From CBFHSD01 sp965658375 (GTDB lineage Bacteria > Bacteroidota > Bacteroidia > Flavobacteriales_G > Salibacteraceae), in NCBI GenBank assembly GCA_965658375.1, contig CBFHSD010000006.1, positions 1 through 64,000 of the forward strand: DNA of 64,000 bases, written 5' to 3'. Both the position numbers and the translations under genes were made by a program. Positions 26,883 to 36,132 of the stretch are shown here, one piece after another; position 1 is the first letter of the stretch; every line of letters starts with the position of its first letter. A model generated the notes under the pieces. That model searched no databases and was not told the origin of the DNA. It saw only the letters and a list, made by a program, of their open reading frames with translations.

Positions 26883-27113
26883 CTATTTCTTTAGATTACG
26901 ATTGATGTCTATGTCTTTCTTAACATCATCAATGCTCGATTCAATATCTCTCTGAATATCTTGAGTAGCGTCTTTGAACTGACGAATCCCCTTCCCTAAA
27001 CCCCTAGCGAATTCAGGAATTTTTTTGGAACCGAACAATAAAAGCACGATGAAGAAAATGATGAATATTTCCCCACCTCCTAAATTAAAAAACGCGAAAC
27101 TTAAATTCTGCAT
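26883..27113 (-). CDS. tatA: Sec-independent protein translocase subunit TatA/TatE
   Basis: Pore-forming subunit of the twin-arginine translocase. It has 76 residues: a TM helix (about residues 12-28, GGGEIFIIFFIVLLLFG), the FGSKKIPEFARGLGKG hinge and amphipathic helix, and a charged tail (DIQRDIESSIDDVKKD). TatC is not in this window. The CaCA exchanger gene follows after four bases. A terminator for the upstream secDF gene lies just before it, so tatA needs a promoter in the short 27114-27140 stretch or read-through. Confidence 0.93.
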   Translation of the reverse strand: MQNLSFAFFNLGGGEIFIIFFIVLLLFGSKKIPEFARGLGKGIRQFKDATQDIQRDIESSIDDVKKDIDINRNLKK

Positions 27114-27140
27114 ATCTACTTAATGAAACGCAAAAATAGC

Positions 27141-27171
27141 AAAAAAGCCCCCTGACCGAAGTCAGGAGGCT
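27141..27171 (-). terminator. Intrinsic terminator after secDF
   Basis: Stem AGCCTCCTGAC/GTCAGGGGGCT on the minus strand (one mismatch) with a four-base loop, then six U. It lies 25 bases beyond the secDF stop. Confidence 0.85.
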
Positions 27172-27195
27172 CGCTTATTCTTTGGGATTGAAAAA

Positions 27196-30100
27196 TTACT
27201 TCTTCTTGCCCTTAAGGGTTAAATCATACATGGCTGGTGTTGCCACACACAATGAAGAGTATGTACCGACTATTACACCAATCATTAATGCAAATACAAA
27301 ACCTCGTATTACTTCACCTCCAAACAAGAAGATTACTAACAGTACTACAAATGTACTAAGCGATGTATTTACTGTTCTACTCAAGGTACTGTTCAACGCT
27401 TCATTTACATTTTGCTTTAAATTATGTTTTGGATGCAGGTTCAAGAATTCTCTAATTCTATCAAATACAACCACGGTATCATTGATTGAGTAACCTACTA
27501 CTGTAAGTATTGCTGCAATAAATGCCTGGTCAATTTCAAGAGCAAATGGTAAGAACCCGTAAAGTAATGAGAACATACCCAATACGATTAACACATCATG
27601 CGCCATTGCAATTACTGCCCCTGTTGAGAACTGCCATTTGCTAAATCTTACCCAGATGTATAAGAAAATCACCAATAAAGAGAAGATAATTGCGAATACC
27701 GCACCTTCCTTAATATCATCAGCGATGGTTGGATCTACTTTTTGAGAAGACAATTCATCTAAGAAAGTAGACTCTTCAATACCATTTGTATAGAAAGGTT
27801 GAACTGCGGCAAATAACTTGCCTTCAATCATGTTCTCTACATTCTCACCTGATTCGTTGTACAAGTATTTTGTTGTGATCTTTACTTGGTTTGAAGAACC
27901 ATAGGTTTTTACCTCTGGTGTAACTTTTTCACCAGCTTCATTCACAAACTGGTCTGCAATTGCCCCTGTAAGTTCTACAACATTCACAGGTTCTTCAAAA
28001 CGCACGATATACGATCTACCTCCTGTGAAATCAACACCATAGTTCAACCCTCTAGTTAGTAATGAACCGAAAGAAACTAGAATGAATATTCCTGAGATTA
28101 CATAGTACTTCTTACGGTTCCCAATAAAATCAATACTGATATTCTTGAAAGCTCCTTCTGTCAATTTTGTTGAGAAAGAGATTGCTTTCTTCGCATCCAT
28201 CATGTATTCAAACAAGAGTCTTGTTACGAATATTGCAGAGAACAACGAAGTAACAATACCAATGATTAAAGTTGTTGCGAACCCTTGAATTGGACCGGAA
28301 CCAAAAACGAAGAGAATGATACCAGTTAATAAGGTGGTTACGTTCGCATCTAGTATAGAGCTTAAAGCATTGCTGTAACCATCTTCAATCGCCAATTTTA
28401 ATCCTTTACCAGCTCTTAACTCTTCTCTAATTCTTTCATAAATAAGTACGTTGGCATCTACCGACATACCAATGGTAAGAACAATACCTGCAATACCAGG
28501 TAAAGTCAATGTTGCATGGAAAGAAGCTAGTACTCCAATTACGAAGAAAACGTTAGCAACAAGCGCTACATTGGCAACACCACCTGCTTTCGAATAGTAG
28601 AAAATCATATATGCCAGTACCACTACCAAAGCAATGATGAATGACATTAATCCTGAATCAACCGATTCTTGACCCAATGATGGCCCTACTACCGCTTCTT
28701 CTATAATAATTGTTCTTGCCGGCAATTTCCCAGCTTTTAACACACCTGCTAAATCAGCTGCGTCTTGTTGAGAGAATGATCCTGTAATTTCTGTTCTTCC
28801 ACCTGGAATTTCACCATTTACTGAAGGTGCCGAGTACACTAAGTTATCCAATACTACAGCTACGGATCTTTGCACACCTTGTCCGTTGTTATCTCTTTCT
28901 GAAGATGCCTTTCTCGTCATCTCACGCCATTTCTTGGCTCCAGTAGAGTTCATAGACATGTTTACTGTAGGATTCCCTAAAGGATCTGTACCTACTCTAG
29001 CATCTGTAATCACATCACCTTCAATAGGTGCTTTACCGCCTTTAGGCGCTTTGATGGCATACAATCCAAAAATGTTTTCTGTTCCTTTTAATGCATATGC
29101 ATCCCACATGAACTTGGTTCTTGGAGGGAACATTGAGCGAATGTCTTTTCTATTCAAGTATTCATTCACTTGAGACGTATCAGCATCTGAAGCATACCCT
29201 AATAGAGGGCCTCTACCAAAACCAGTTTCACTAATGTTTGGCTGGAATACCGCCCAAAGAGGATTTTGACGTCTTTGCTCTTCTAGGTCTAACTCAGAAT
29301 CTGCGATAGTAGAATCATTTTCAAATAGATCTGCTAACTCATCTGATGCAGAAGTATCTGCAGATGAGGTATCCATTGCCATTTCAGTGCTATCATCTTC
29401 TGGAAGCGCATCTGCCATAGGCTCTGCATCTTCTGCAGGCTCTAAAGCTGCTTCTTCAGTCTCTTCAGCTGAAGCATCTTCCGCTTTATTGGTTGCTGCT
29501 AATATTTGGTTCGCTTCAATCAATCCGTTGGCTACTTCTTCATTAAAGTAAGTTTCGAAGAACTCTAGCTTGGCCGTTCCTTGAAGGATTTTACGAACAC
29601 GCTTTTTGTCTTTCACACCAGGAAGCTCTACTACGATTCTTCCCGTACCCGATTGACGTTGAATTTTTGGTTGAACAACCCCTAAGTTGTCAATTCTCTT
29701 TCTCAACACTTGCTCTGCTCTTGAAATTGCATCTTCAGCTTCTAGAGCCATGATACTCAAGATTTCGGCATCTGTTGCTTCAGGAGCAATCTTATCCTTG
29801 TTTTCTAAGGTATGAAAGATGTTGGCCAATGGGTAATCTGCTGTAACTTCTTGATGCGCGATTCCGAAAAGCGTTACAAAAGACTCAGAAGAAGACTTCT
29901 GCATTTCTCTTGCTCTAGTCATAATAGCCTTAAACTGAGCATCTTCTTTGTTTGAACCTGCAAGTGCATTGATCATGTCGGGAACAGAAACTTCTAGTGT
30001 TACGTGCATCCCACCTTGAAGGTCAAGCCCTAGGTTGATTCTTTGTTTCTTGCAATAGTTGTAGTTAAATCCGAATACTGGATACACTTCTTTTGACGAC

Positions 30101-30318
30101 ATGTTCGCCAAGTAATTGTCTTCAAAAGATTGACGCGCTGAATCTTCTTCAAATAAACTTAAAGAACCAACTTCTGTTCTTAAAGAATCAACCTTCTCTT
30201 GAGCAACACTTTTTGCGTCATTCTCAACACTTGATGTAATCCACGTAAATGACAATTGGTATAGGCATGCTAACACCAACAATATCGTGAATATCCATAC
30301 TGCACTCTTATTCTGCAT
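27196..30318 (-). CDS. secDF: Fused protein translocase subunit SecDF
   Basis: Proton-driven RND-type export accessory that pulls proteins across the inner membrane. It has 1040 residues with SecD and SecF fused in one chain, as usual in Bacteroidota. TM1 is at residues 7-27 and the SecD P1 head begins with RINLGLDLQGGMHV (about 93-106). The SecD membrane bundle includes GMSVDANVLIYERIREEL, and SecF includes GVDFTGGRSYIVRF and YSINDTVVVFDRIRE. An acidic low-complexity insertion (about residues 278-348, rich in Glu, Asp, Ala and Ser) interrupts the SecD periplasmic domain. A -7 box at 30354-30361 and a terminator at 27141-27171 make it a single-gene unit. Confidence 0.98.
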   Translation of the reverse strand: MQNKSAVWIFTILLVLACLYQLSFTWITSSVENDAKSVAQEKVDSLRTEVGSLSLFEEDSARQSFEDNYLANMSSKEVYPVFGFNYNYCKKQRINLGLDLQGGMHVTLEVSVPDMINALAGSNKEDAQFKAIMTRAREMQKSSSESFVTLFGIAHQEVTADYPLANIFHTLENKDKIAPEATDAEILSIMALEAEDAISRAEQVLRKRIDNLGVVQPKIQRQSGTGRIVVELPGVKDKKRVRKILQGTAKLEFFETYFNEEVANGLIEANQILAATNKAEDASAEETEEAALEPAEDAEPMADALPEDDSTEMAMDTSSADTSASDELADLFENDSTIADSELDLEEQRRQNPLWAVFQPNISETGFGRGPLLGYASDADTSQVNEYLNRKDIRSMFPPRTKFMWDAYALKGTENIFGLYAIKAPKGGKAPIEGDVITDARVGTDPLGNPTVNMSMNSTGAKKWREMTRKASSERDNNGQGVQRSVAVVLDNLVYSAPSVNGEIPGGRTEITGSFSQQDAADLAGVLKAGKLPARTIIIEEAVVGPSLGQESVDSGLMSFIIALVVVLAYMIFYYSKAGGVANVALVANVFFVIGVLASFHATLTLPGIAGIVLTIGMSVDANVLIYERIREELRAGKGLKLAIEDGYSNALSSILDANVTTLLTGIILFVFGSGPIQGFATTLIIGIVTSLFSAIFVTRLLFEYMMDAKKAISFSTKLTEGAFKNISIDFIGNRKKYYVISGIFILVSFGSLLTRGLNYGVDFTGGRSYIVRFEEPVNVVELTGAIADQFVNEAGEKVTPEVKTYGSSNQVKITTKYLYNESGENVENMIEGKLFAAVQPFYTNGIEESTFLDELSSQKVDPTIADDIKEGAVFAIIFSLLVIFLYIWVRFSKWQFSTGAVIAMAHDVLIVLGMFSLLYGFLPFALEIDQAFIAAILTVVGYSINDTVVVFDRIREFLNLHPKHNLKQNVNEALNSTLSRTVNTSLSTFVVLLVIFLFGGEVIRGFVFALMIGVIVGTYSSLCVATPAMYDLTLKGKKK

Positions 30319-30353
30319 TTCTGGGTACTTTTTACCTAATTTTAATAAGACGG

Positions 30354-30361
30354 CAAATATA
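30354..30361 (-). promoter_or_regulatory. -7 box upstream of secDF
   Basis: Minus-strand TATATTTG, 36 bases before the secDF ATG, followed by CCGTC. The -33 position holds TTT-rich sequence rather than a clean TTG. It is divergent from the DCC-family promoter. Confidence 0.6.
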
Positions 30362-30390
30362 GAATTTCAAACCATTCAGAAACCTTTCTT

Positions 30391-30421
30391 TTGATAACAT
30401 CGTTTTTAGAGTCTAAATTTG
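30391..30421 (+). promoter_or_regulatory. Promoter of the DCC-family gene, probably giving a leaderless mRNA
   Basis: TTG (30391-30393), a 20-base spacer, then TAAATTTG (30414-30421). The ATG of the gene is at 30429, only eight bases after the -7 box, so the transcript should begin at or within a few bases of the start codon. Confidence 0.75.
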
Positions 30422-30428
30422 TCTTTAC

Positions 30429-30863
30429 ATGCCGGATAAAAAGCCGAAAAAACTAGAAGAAATCCAACAGCCTATTGTCTTTTTTGACGGTGTTTGTAAC
30501 CTATGCAACTCATGGGTCCAACTTCTTATTAAAATGGATAAAAAAGAACGTTTTCTTTTTGCCCCTTTGCAAGGAGAATTTGGGAAAGCAATGCAAGAGC
30601 TTCATTTTACTGCAACTGCACCAGCACCAGACAGCATTATCTTATTAGACAAAGGATCTATTAAAGAAAAATCGGCAGCTGTTTTAAGTATTGCTTCTTA
30701 TTTAGGGGGAAGCTTACATTTACTGAGAATAGGGCTATTGTTCCCCAATTCATTCAATGACTTGATTTATGACTGGGTTGCTAAAAATCGCTATCGATTC
30801 TTCGGAAAAAAAGATCAGTGTATGATTCCAAGTCCCGAATTGAAAGGGAGATTTTTACCATAA
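30429..30863 (+). CDS. DCC-family thiol-disulfide oxidoreductase-like protein (DUF393)
   Basis: A 144-residue thioredoxin-like protein of the DCC family, named for the conserved Asp-x-x-Cys-x-x-Cys motif, seen here as FFDGVCNLCNSWVQLL (about residues 18-33). Further family positions are RFLFAPLQGEFG, the SIILLDKG segment, and YDWVAKNRYRFFGKKDQC at the C terminus. The CxxC implies redox activity, but no substrate is known. It is transcribed alone, divergent from secDF and convergent with mdh, with which it shares a bidirectional terminator. Confidence 0.9.
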   Translation: MPDKKPKKLEEIQQPIVFFDGVCNLCNSWVQLLIKMDKKERFLFAPLQGEFGKAMQELHFTATAPAPDSIILLDKGSIKEKSAAVLSIASYLGGSLHLLRIGLLFPNSFNDLIYDWVAKNRYRFFGKKDQCMIPSPELKGRFLP

Positions 30864-30897
30864 AAAAAGGCCTTAACACATGTTAAGGCCTTCTTTA
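30862..30897. terminator. Bidirectional intrinsic terminator between the DCC gene and mdh
   Basis: Stem AAGGCCTTAACA/TGTTAAGGCCTT (30867-30878 with 30881-30892). It is flanked by A-run on the left and TTCTTTATAT on the right, so it can serve the plus-strand DCC gene and the minus-strand mdh gene. Confidence 0.88.
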
Positions 30898-30914
30898 TAT
30901 ATTCATTGAATAGA

Positions 30915-31847
30915 TTAGATGTCCATGCCATCTAAAACTGCCATCACATTTTTCACTGCAACAGATGAGTCTTCAAGCAATGCTTTTTCATCATCATTCA
31001 AATCAAGTTCAATTATTCTTTCGATACCGTTTTTACCAAGAATAACTGGTACTCCTAAATAAATACCACTGTATCCGTACTCACCTTGTAGCCAAGCACA
31101 AACTGGGAATACTCTTTTTTGGTCCTTCACAATGGCTTCAACCATTTGTGCAGCAGCAGCTCCAGGAGCATACCATGCAGAAGTACCTAACAACTTCACT
31201 ATTTCTCCACCACCAACTTTTGTGCGGTCTACGATAGCGTTAAGCTTCTCCTCATCGATTAACTCAGTTACTGGAATACCACCAACAGTTGTGTATCTAG
31301 GAAGTGGCACCATAGTATCTCCATGACCACCCATCAAAACAGCTTGAATATCTTTAGGAGAAACATTCAATTCCATAGCCAAGAAAGAACGGTAACGGGC
31401 AGTATCAAGAATACCAGCCATACCCATTACTTGACGAGAGTCTTTGTTTGCCGTTAAGAAAGCTTGGTAAGTCATTACGTCAAGTGGATTAGAAACCACA
31501 ATGATTACAGCATCTGGAGAGTGTTTTACCACATTCTCAGTTACCATTTTCACAATCCCTGCGTTTGTTTGAATTAAATCATCGCGGCTCATTCCAGGTT
31601 TGCGTGGAAGGCCAGATGTGATCACTACAACATCAGAGTTAGCGGTTTTAGAATAATCATTTGTAGAACCTACCGTACGTGTATCGTAAAGGTTAATTGG
31701 AGAAGTCTCCCAGATATCTAAAGCTTTTCCTTCTGCATATCCATCTTTAATATCTAACAAGACAACCTCGTTAGCTACTTCTCTTGTTGCCAAAACATCC
31801 GCACATGTGGCACCTACATTTCCGGCACCTACTACAGTTACTTTCAT
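30915..31847 (-). CDS. mdh: Malate dehydrogenase (LDH-like type)
   Basis: NAD-dependent interconversion of malate and oxaloacetate in the TCA cycle. It has 310 residues. The N-terminal nucleotide site is VVGAGNVGATCADVLA (about residues 4-19). The substrate arginine lies in SGLPRKPGMSRDDL (about 78-92), VSNPLDVMTY follows, and the catalytic His is in MGGHGDTMVPL (about 172-182). The sequence resembles the LDH-like MDH of Bacteroidota and Chlorobi more than the E. coli type; the Arg-Lys-Pro-Gly-Met loop is the MDH, not LDH, specificity form. A -7 box is at 31885-31892. Confidence 0.96.
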   Translation of the reverse strand: MKVTVVGAGNVGATCADVLATREVANEVVLLDIKDGYAEGKALDIWETSPINLYDTRTVGSTNDYSKTANSDVVVITSGLPRKPGMSRDDLIQTNAGIVKMVTENVVKHSPDAVIIVVSNPLDVMTYQAFLTANKDSRQVMGMAGILDTARYRSFLAMELNVSPKDIQAVLMGGHGDTMVPLPRYTTVGGIPVTELIDEEKLNAIVDRTKVGGGEIVKLLGTSAWYAPGAAAAQMVEAIVKDQKRVFPVCAWLQGEYGYSGIYLGVPVILGKNGIERIIELDLNDDEKALLEDSSVAVKNVMAVLDGMDI

Positions 31848-31884
31848 TTGAATTGTAATTTTATGATTCTACTTTTAAGGCTTG

Positions 31885-31892
31885 CAAATGTA
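31885..31892 (-). promoter_or_regulatory. -7 box upstream of mdh
   Basis: Minus-strand TACATTTG followed by CAAGCC, 38 bases before the mdh ATG. The -33 TTG is not obvious at 19 bases; one occurs closer. Confidence 0.6.
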
Positions 31893-31973
31893 AGCAAATC
31901 AAGGCGTTTAATTTCATAAAATTTGAAAACAACCCGAGCCACTTCGCCCCGTCTTTAAATTAGTTTTTTAACC

Positions 31974-31981
31974 TACATTTG
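31974..31981 (+). promoter_or_regulatory. -7 box upstream of the surface-protein cluster
   Basis: Plus-strand TACATTTG, 30 bases before the ATG at 32011. No clear TTG at the expected spacing, so this is a moderate call. Confidence 0.5.
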
Positions 31982-32010
31982 ATTGTTCTGTGAGAAATTA
32001 AGCGCATTTA

Positions 32011-32424
32011 ATGATTAAACTCCTGTCCTTTGCATTTTTCATTTGCTTGACCACATTTGGTATGGGTCAAGAAGTGAGCCGATTGCTAGCTCAATACAGC
32101 ACTCTTTCGGGTAAGGTAATCCCCCAAGATTCCTTGGATTATTACAACTTTTATGCGGCTCAATCTTTTGAGATTGTGGAAGGTATTCCAAAAGAAAAAC
32201 TGGAAGGTTCTCCTGTGTTGAGCGATTTAAAATATTGGGATGGAAGCAGCGTGCAAATTTCAGACATTAAGAACCTTCACCCTATTTTGGTTCAATTGCC
32301 AAAAGGCAACTACTATTATGCTCCACGCTATGTGATTAATGAAGAGGCAGGCAAAGTCTTAATGTTCTCCTCTCAACACACTTTAGACATTTACTTTCAG
32401 TCATACGAAAACAACAAGAGATGA
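32011..32424 (+). CDS. Small secreted protein of unknown function
   Basis: Not recognised. A 137-residue protein with a signal peptide (MIKLLSFAFFICLTTFGMGQ) and a mature part of about 117 residues without Cys. It is rich in Tyr and hydrophobic residues, with segments such as LDYYNFYAAQSFEIVEGIPKEKL and GNYYYAPRYVINEEAGKVLMF. Its stop overlaps the ATG of the next gene (ATGA at 32421), so it is translationally coupled to the large T9SS cargo protein. That suggests a partner or accessory at the cell surface; this is inference from position only. Confidence 0.8.
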   Translation: MIKLLSFAFFICLTTFGMGQEVSRLLAQYSTLSGKVIPQDSLDYYNFYAAQSFEIVEGIPKEKLEGSPVLSDLKYWDGSSVQISDIKNLHPILVQLPKGNYYYAPRYVINEEAGKVLMFSSQHTLDIYFQSYENNKR

Positions 32425-35400
32425 GAATTTTAAACTTTAGCCTCTTCGTTGTTTTCTTTTTGAGTTCACTTTCGTTAAGTGCCCAGAATCCAGTGCAAAT
32501 TCAGATGGGGTCATCGTCATCCGTCTCTACGTGTTTCGGAACATTCTTTGACCCGGGAGGAAATAATACAGGTGGGAGCCCGCCTTTATATCCAGCAAAT
32601 GATTTTCAAACCATGACTATTTGCCCCGGAGCAGGAAGCGCATTTGTAACCATGGCTTTTTATAATTGGACAGTGGGTCAAGGTGATACCCTTTGGGTGT
32701 ACAATGGTTCTAGCACAGCCGCGCCCTTGATTGGTGTATACGATACCTTGAACGATCCAGGTACCTTGTCCTCTATTCCAGCAACAAATCCTAACGGTTG
32801 TTTGACATTGGTATGGAAATCAGATGCGACTGGCAATGGTTTTTACAGCGCGCAAGTGCATTGCGACCCACCGTGTCAAGCATTTAGCGCAGATTTCACC
32901 GCTCCCTTTCATCATGTAGACAGTAATTACACCATTAAAAGTTGCCAAGAAGATTCGGTAGTTCTTTCTGCCTATGGCATTTTCCCCAATAACAATACAT
33001 GGTACAATCAGAATGATTCTAATGTGACTTTCATTTGGATTTTTAGTGACTCTGCAGTGGTAGACACCGGACAAACCGTTGGGATTCCAATTGATACCGT
33101 TGGAGGGGCCTATCGTATTTCTTTATTGGTAACAGATTCTAATGGCTGTCAAATAACTGAGGCTATCATCAAATACATCATCGTTTCTACCACACCATCT
33201 TTCGGAAACGTAACTTTCTCTGACACTACGGTGTGTTACAACGACTCGACTACCTTGAACTTGGATGTCATTTCACCACAATGGTCTAATGCAGATCCTG
33301 GTTTTATTGGGGGAAGTATAGCCCTCCCCGATGGAAGTGGTCAAAGCCCGGGAGTTTACACCTCACCTTTGACTATTGCCATGTTCAATGCTGGAGATAC
33401 CATAAGCGCTACATCTAATATCAATCACTTCTTTCTTAATGTGGAACATAGTTTCCTGGGCGATTTAGATATTTCTATTTCTTGTCCAAACGGAAGTAGT
33501 CTAGATTTAAAAAGTTTTCCTGGTGGTGGTGGCAGATGGCTTGGTGAAGCTTGTGATGGTTCACTCGGAATTCCGGGTAACGGATGGAATTATTATTGGC
33601 CCTCAGCAAATCCAGCATTAGCCAATATGGTGACTATCTCTGGTGCTTGTTTGACATGCAACAACCCTGCTAACCCATGCGGTTTTGGAACGGGCACATC
33701 ACTGGATTCTACCTCTTATACAGCCATGAGTCCGTGGGGTAACCTTGTAGGCTGCCCCCTTAACGGAACATGGAGCGTTACCGTTGTGGATCAATGGGCT
33801 ATTGATGATGGAACCCTTTTCAGCTGGGGAATTGACTTTGACTCCACCATTTTGCCACAAACGGTTATTACCTACCAACCGCAAAAAGACTCGATGTGGA
33901 TCACCTATGATTCCAATCTTGTTTCTGCTAATATGTATGCTTTTGACAGCGTCACATTCACTCCACTTTTTTTTGACACTACTGTAAACTGCTCCATCTT
34001 TTATCAAGATGATTTTGGATGCGTTTACGATACAGCAATGAGCTTTTACATAGAAGGACCTTGTGTTTCTGGATGCCGTTTGAGCGGTTACAACCCAGGC
34101 ATGTTCCCTGTTGGTTGTTTTGGAGACAGTACGGGCTATGCTTACATAGAACCTGACACTACTTTGCTTATTGGTCCATTTATCTATTATTGGGTAGATG
34201 CCAGTGGTGATACAGTTGGACAATCACTCACTCCCAAGCTTGGTGCTGACACCCTATTCAACATTCCTGCCGCGACTTTTCAAGCGCATGTCATAGATTC
34301 TTTTGGATGTATAGATATAACAACTATTGCTGTGGGACTTGTTCCACAAATGTTCAATTATTCCAATGGCATTCAAGCAATATCTTGTAACAGTCCACAG
34401 TATTGTGATGGCGTTGCCAATGTGATTTCGAACGGTGGTTCTGCCCCTTACTCTTATTTATGGAGCAGTAATGAAACTACTCAAACAGCTGCACAATTGT
34501 GTGGTGGCAGCAACTGGGTAGAAATCACTGATACCAGAGGGTGTAAAGATACAGTGAACATTATGGTTCCTGTGCCTGATTCAATTCAAGTTACAGCTTG
34601 GGGAAGCGACACCATATGTATTGGTAGTAGCAGGACTTTGAGTTCTCTAGCAACTGGAGGAAACGGTGTGTTCTCTTATTTATGGACAACGGGAGATTCA
34701 ACACCAACTGCTCAGGTTTCACCCATATTCACTCAAAGTTATATTGTAGTAGCCACAGACAGTAACTTATGTCCGTCAGATACAGATACAGTCACAATTT
34801 ATGTAAGAGATCCCTTAAGTGTAACCGTGAATACTCCTGATACTATTTGCCCTGGAGATACCGCGATAGGCATTGCATATCCAGCAGGTGGTGACAGCAA
34901 TTTCTTTTATCAATGGGCAGATGGCAGTACTGGCAAACAGGCTTTTCTAACACCTACAACTTCGAGGTTCTATGCCGTTACCGTTAGTGATGGTTGTGGA
35001 ACTCCGCCAGTAGTAGATTCTGTTTGGGTTCAAGTTGGGGGGTACCCACCCATAAAAGTAGTCACAACTGGAAACGACACGCTTTGCGAAGGTGAAACAG
35101 TATTGATTTCAGCTCAAGGTGGTGGCGGTATTGGAAACCTTACCTATACATGGGATAACGGCTTAGGTAGTGGCCAACAGCATGTGGTTACTCCTACTGT
35201 TACTACTACCTATACGGTTAGCGTAGTAGATGCGTGCTTATCTATTCCGGGCACGGCAAGCCTTACGTTAAGCATAGGGCAATTTGAAGATATTTTGATT
35301 CATACAGACTCATCTGCGATGTGTAGCCCTGGTGAATTTGCATTTAATGTAGACTCAATACCAGAACGCTATCAATTGAGCTATTTACTAAGCAGTTCAT

Positions 35401-36068
35401 GGAATGATATAAGAGACACACTACCTATTGACATTTCACTGAAGAAAACTGGCTGTTACGACTTAAAATTAAAAACGATTACAGCTCATGGGTGTGAAAG
35501 CATCCGCAATTATCCGTGTTTCGTAGAAGTTTGGCCAAATCCTATTGCAGAGTTCACCTATACCCCTGCTCATCCGAACATCAATGAACCAGGGGTTGAA
35601 TTCAGAGATCTTTCTTCGGGAGCAGACAGCCTTTTCTGGATCATCAGCACAGGTGACACTTTGAGTGAAATGAATTTCCATTATCAATTCCCGAATGAAG
35701 ATTCAGGAACATACTTTGTCAAGCAATTTGTATCCAACAATTATGGTTGTTCAGACACCACAGCAATGCGTGTAAAAGTGGAATTCGAAACTACATTCTT
35801 TGTCCCCACAGGGTTTTCTCCGAATGGAGATGGTTTAAATGATTTCTTTGGGCCTGTTGGTTTTGGTTTTGAAGAGCGAGAGTTTCATATGCAAATCTTT
35901 AATAGATGGGGTGAACTGGTTTATGAAACAACCGACATTACTGCTCCATGGGATGGAACCATAAATGGTGTTTTGGCAGATGCTGAAACCTATGCTTGGA
36001 CGATCTATTACAGCACCAAATCCGGCCTTCGTCAAATAGAAAGAGGCCAAGTGAACTTAATACGGTAA
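32421..36068 (+). CDS. Large secreted multidomain adhesin-like protein with T9SS type-B sorting domain
   Basis: A 1215-residue cell-surface protein. The domains are a signal peptide (1-21), a CUB-like domain (about 25-148, with TLWVYNGSSTAAPLIG), a PKD/Ig-like segment (about 150-255), and a proprotein-convertase P-like domain (about 310-475, with VEHSFLGDLDISISCPNG). SprB-like and Ig-like repeats follow (about 640-950, with PYSYLWSSNETTQ), then a PKD-like domain (about 1035-1120). The C-terminal gliding-motility-associated domain (about 1125-1215) contains FVPTGFSPNGDGLNDFF and FNRWGELVYE and targets the protein to the type IX system. Adhesion or matrix binding is inferred; no catalytic motif was seen. 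Confidence 0.93.
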   Translation: MRILNFSLFVVFFLSSLSLSAQNPVQIQMGSSSSVSTCFGTFFDPGGNNTGGSPPLYPANDFQTMTICPGAGSAFVTMAFYNWTVGQGDTLWVYNGSSTAAPLIGVYDTLNDPGTLSSIPATNPNGCLTLVWKSDATGNGFYSAQVHCDPPCQAFSADFTAPFHHVDSNYTIKSCQEDSVVLSAYGIFPNNNTWYNQNDSNVTFIWIFSDSAVVDTGQTVGIPIDTVGGAYRISLLVTDSNGCQITEAIIKYIIVSTTPSFGNVTFSDTTVCYNDSTTLNLDVISPQWSNADPGFIGGSIALPDGSGQSPGVYTSPLTIAMFNAGDTISATSNINHFFLNVEHSFLGDLDISISCPNGSSLDLKSFPGGGGRWLGEACDGSLGIPGNGWNYYWPSANPALANMVTISGACLTCNNPANPCGFGTGTSLDSTSYTAMSPWGNLVGCPLNGTWSVTVVDQWAIDDGTLFSWGIDFDSTILPQTVITYQPQKDSMWITYDSNLVSANMYAFDSVTFTPLFFDTTVNCSIFYQDDFGCVYDTAMSFYIEGPCVSGCRLSGYNPGMFPVGCFGDSTGYAYIEPDTTLLIGPFIYYWVDASGDTVGQSLTPKLGADTLFNIPAATFQAHVIDSFGCIDITTIAVGLVPQMFNYSNGIQAISCNSPQYCDGVANVISNGGSAPYSYLWSSNETTQTAAQLCGGSNWVEITDTRGCKDTVNIMVPVPDSIQVTAWGSDTICIGSSRTLSSLATGGNGVFSYLWTTGDSTPTAQVSPIFTQSYIVVATDSNLCPSDTDTVTIYVRDPLSVTVNTPDTICPGDTAIGIAYPAGGDSNFFYQWADGSTGKQAFLTPTTSRFYAVTVSDGCGTPPVVDSVWVQVGGYPPIKVVTTGNDTLCEGETVLISAQGGGGIGNLTYTWDNGLGSGQQHVVTPTVTTTYTVSVVDACLSIPGTASLTLSIGQFEDILIHTDSSAMCSPGEFAFNVDSIPERYQLSYLLSSSWNDIRDTLPIDISLKKTGCYDLKLKTITAHGCESIRNYPCFVEVWPNPIAEFTYTPAHPNINEPGVEFRDLSSGADSLFWIISTGDTLSEMNFHYQFPNEDSGTYFVKQFVSNNYGCSDTTAMRVKVEFETTFFVPTGFSPNGDGLNDFFGPVGFGFEEREFHMQIFNRWGELVYETTDITAPWDGTINGVLADAETYAWTIYYSTKSGLRQIERGQVNLIR

Positions 36069-36132
36069 CCCTGTCCCTTCATCACAATAAATAGTGAATT
36101 TTCCGTTTTGCGAATGACCAATCGATGACTTC

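Noticed and set aside
33699..34223. A 174-residue minus-strand ORF inside the T9SS adhesin gene
   Set aside because: It is antisense to a coding region with clear domain content; its composition (Cys, Ser, Arg-rich, no motif) is that of a shadow frame.
34430..35300. Possible DNA-level tandem repeats in the adhesin gene
   Set aside because: Similar Ig/SprB-like units occur in the protein, but the DNA copies have diverged and no exact tandem repeat is visible.
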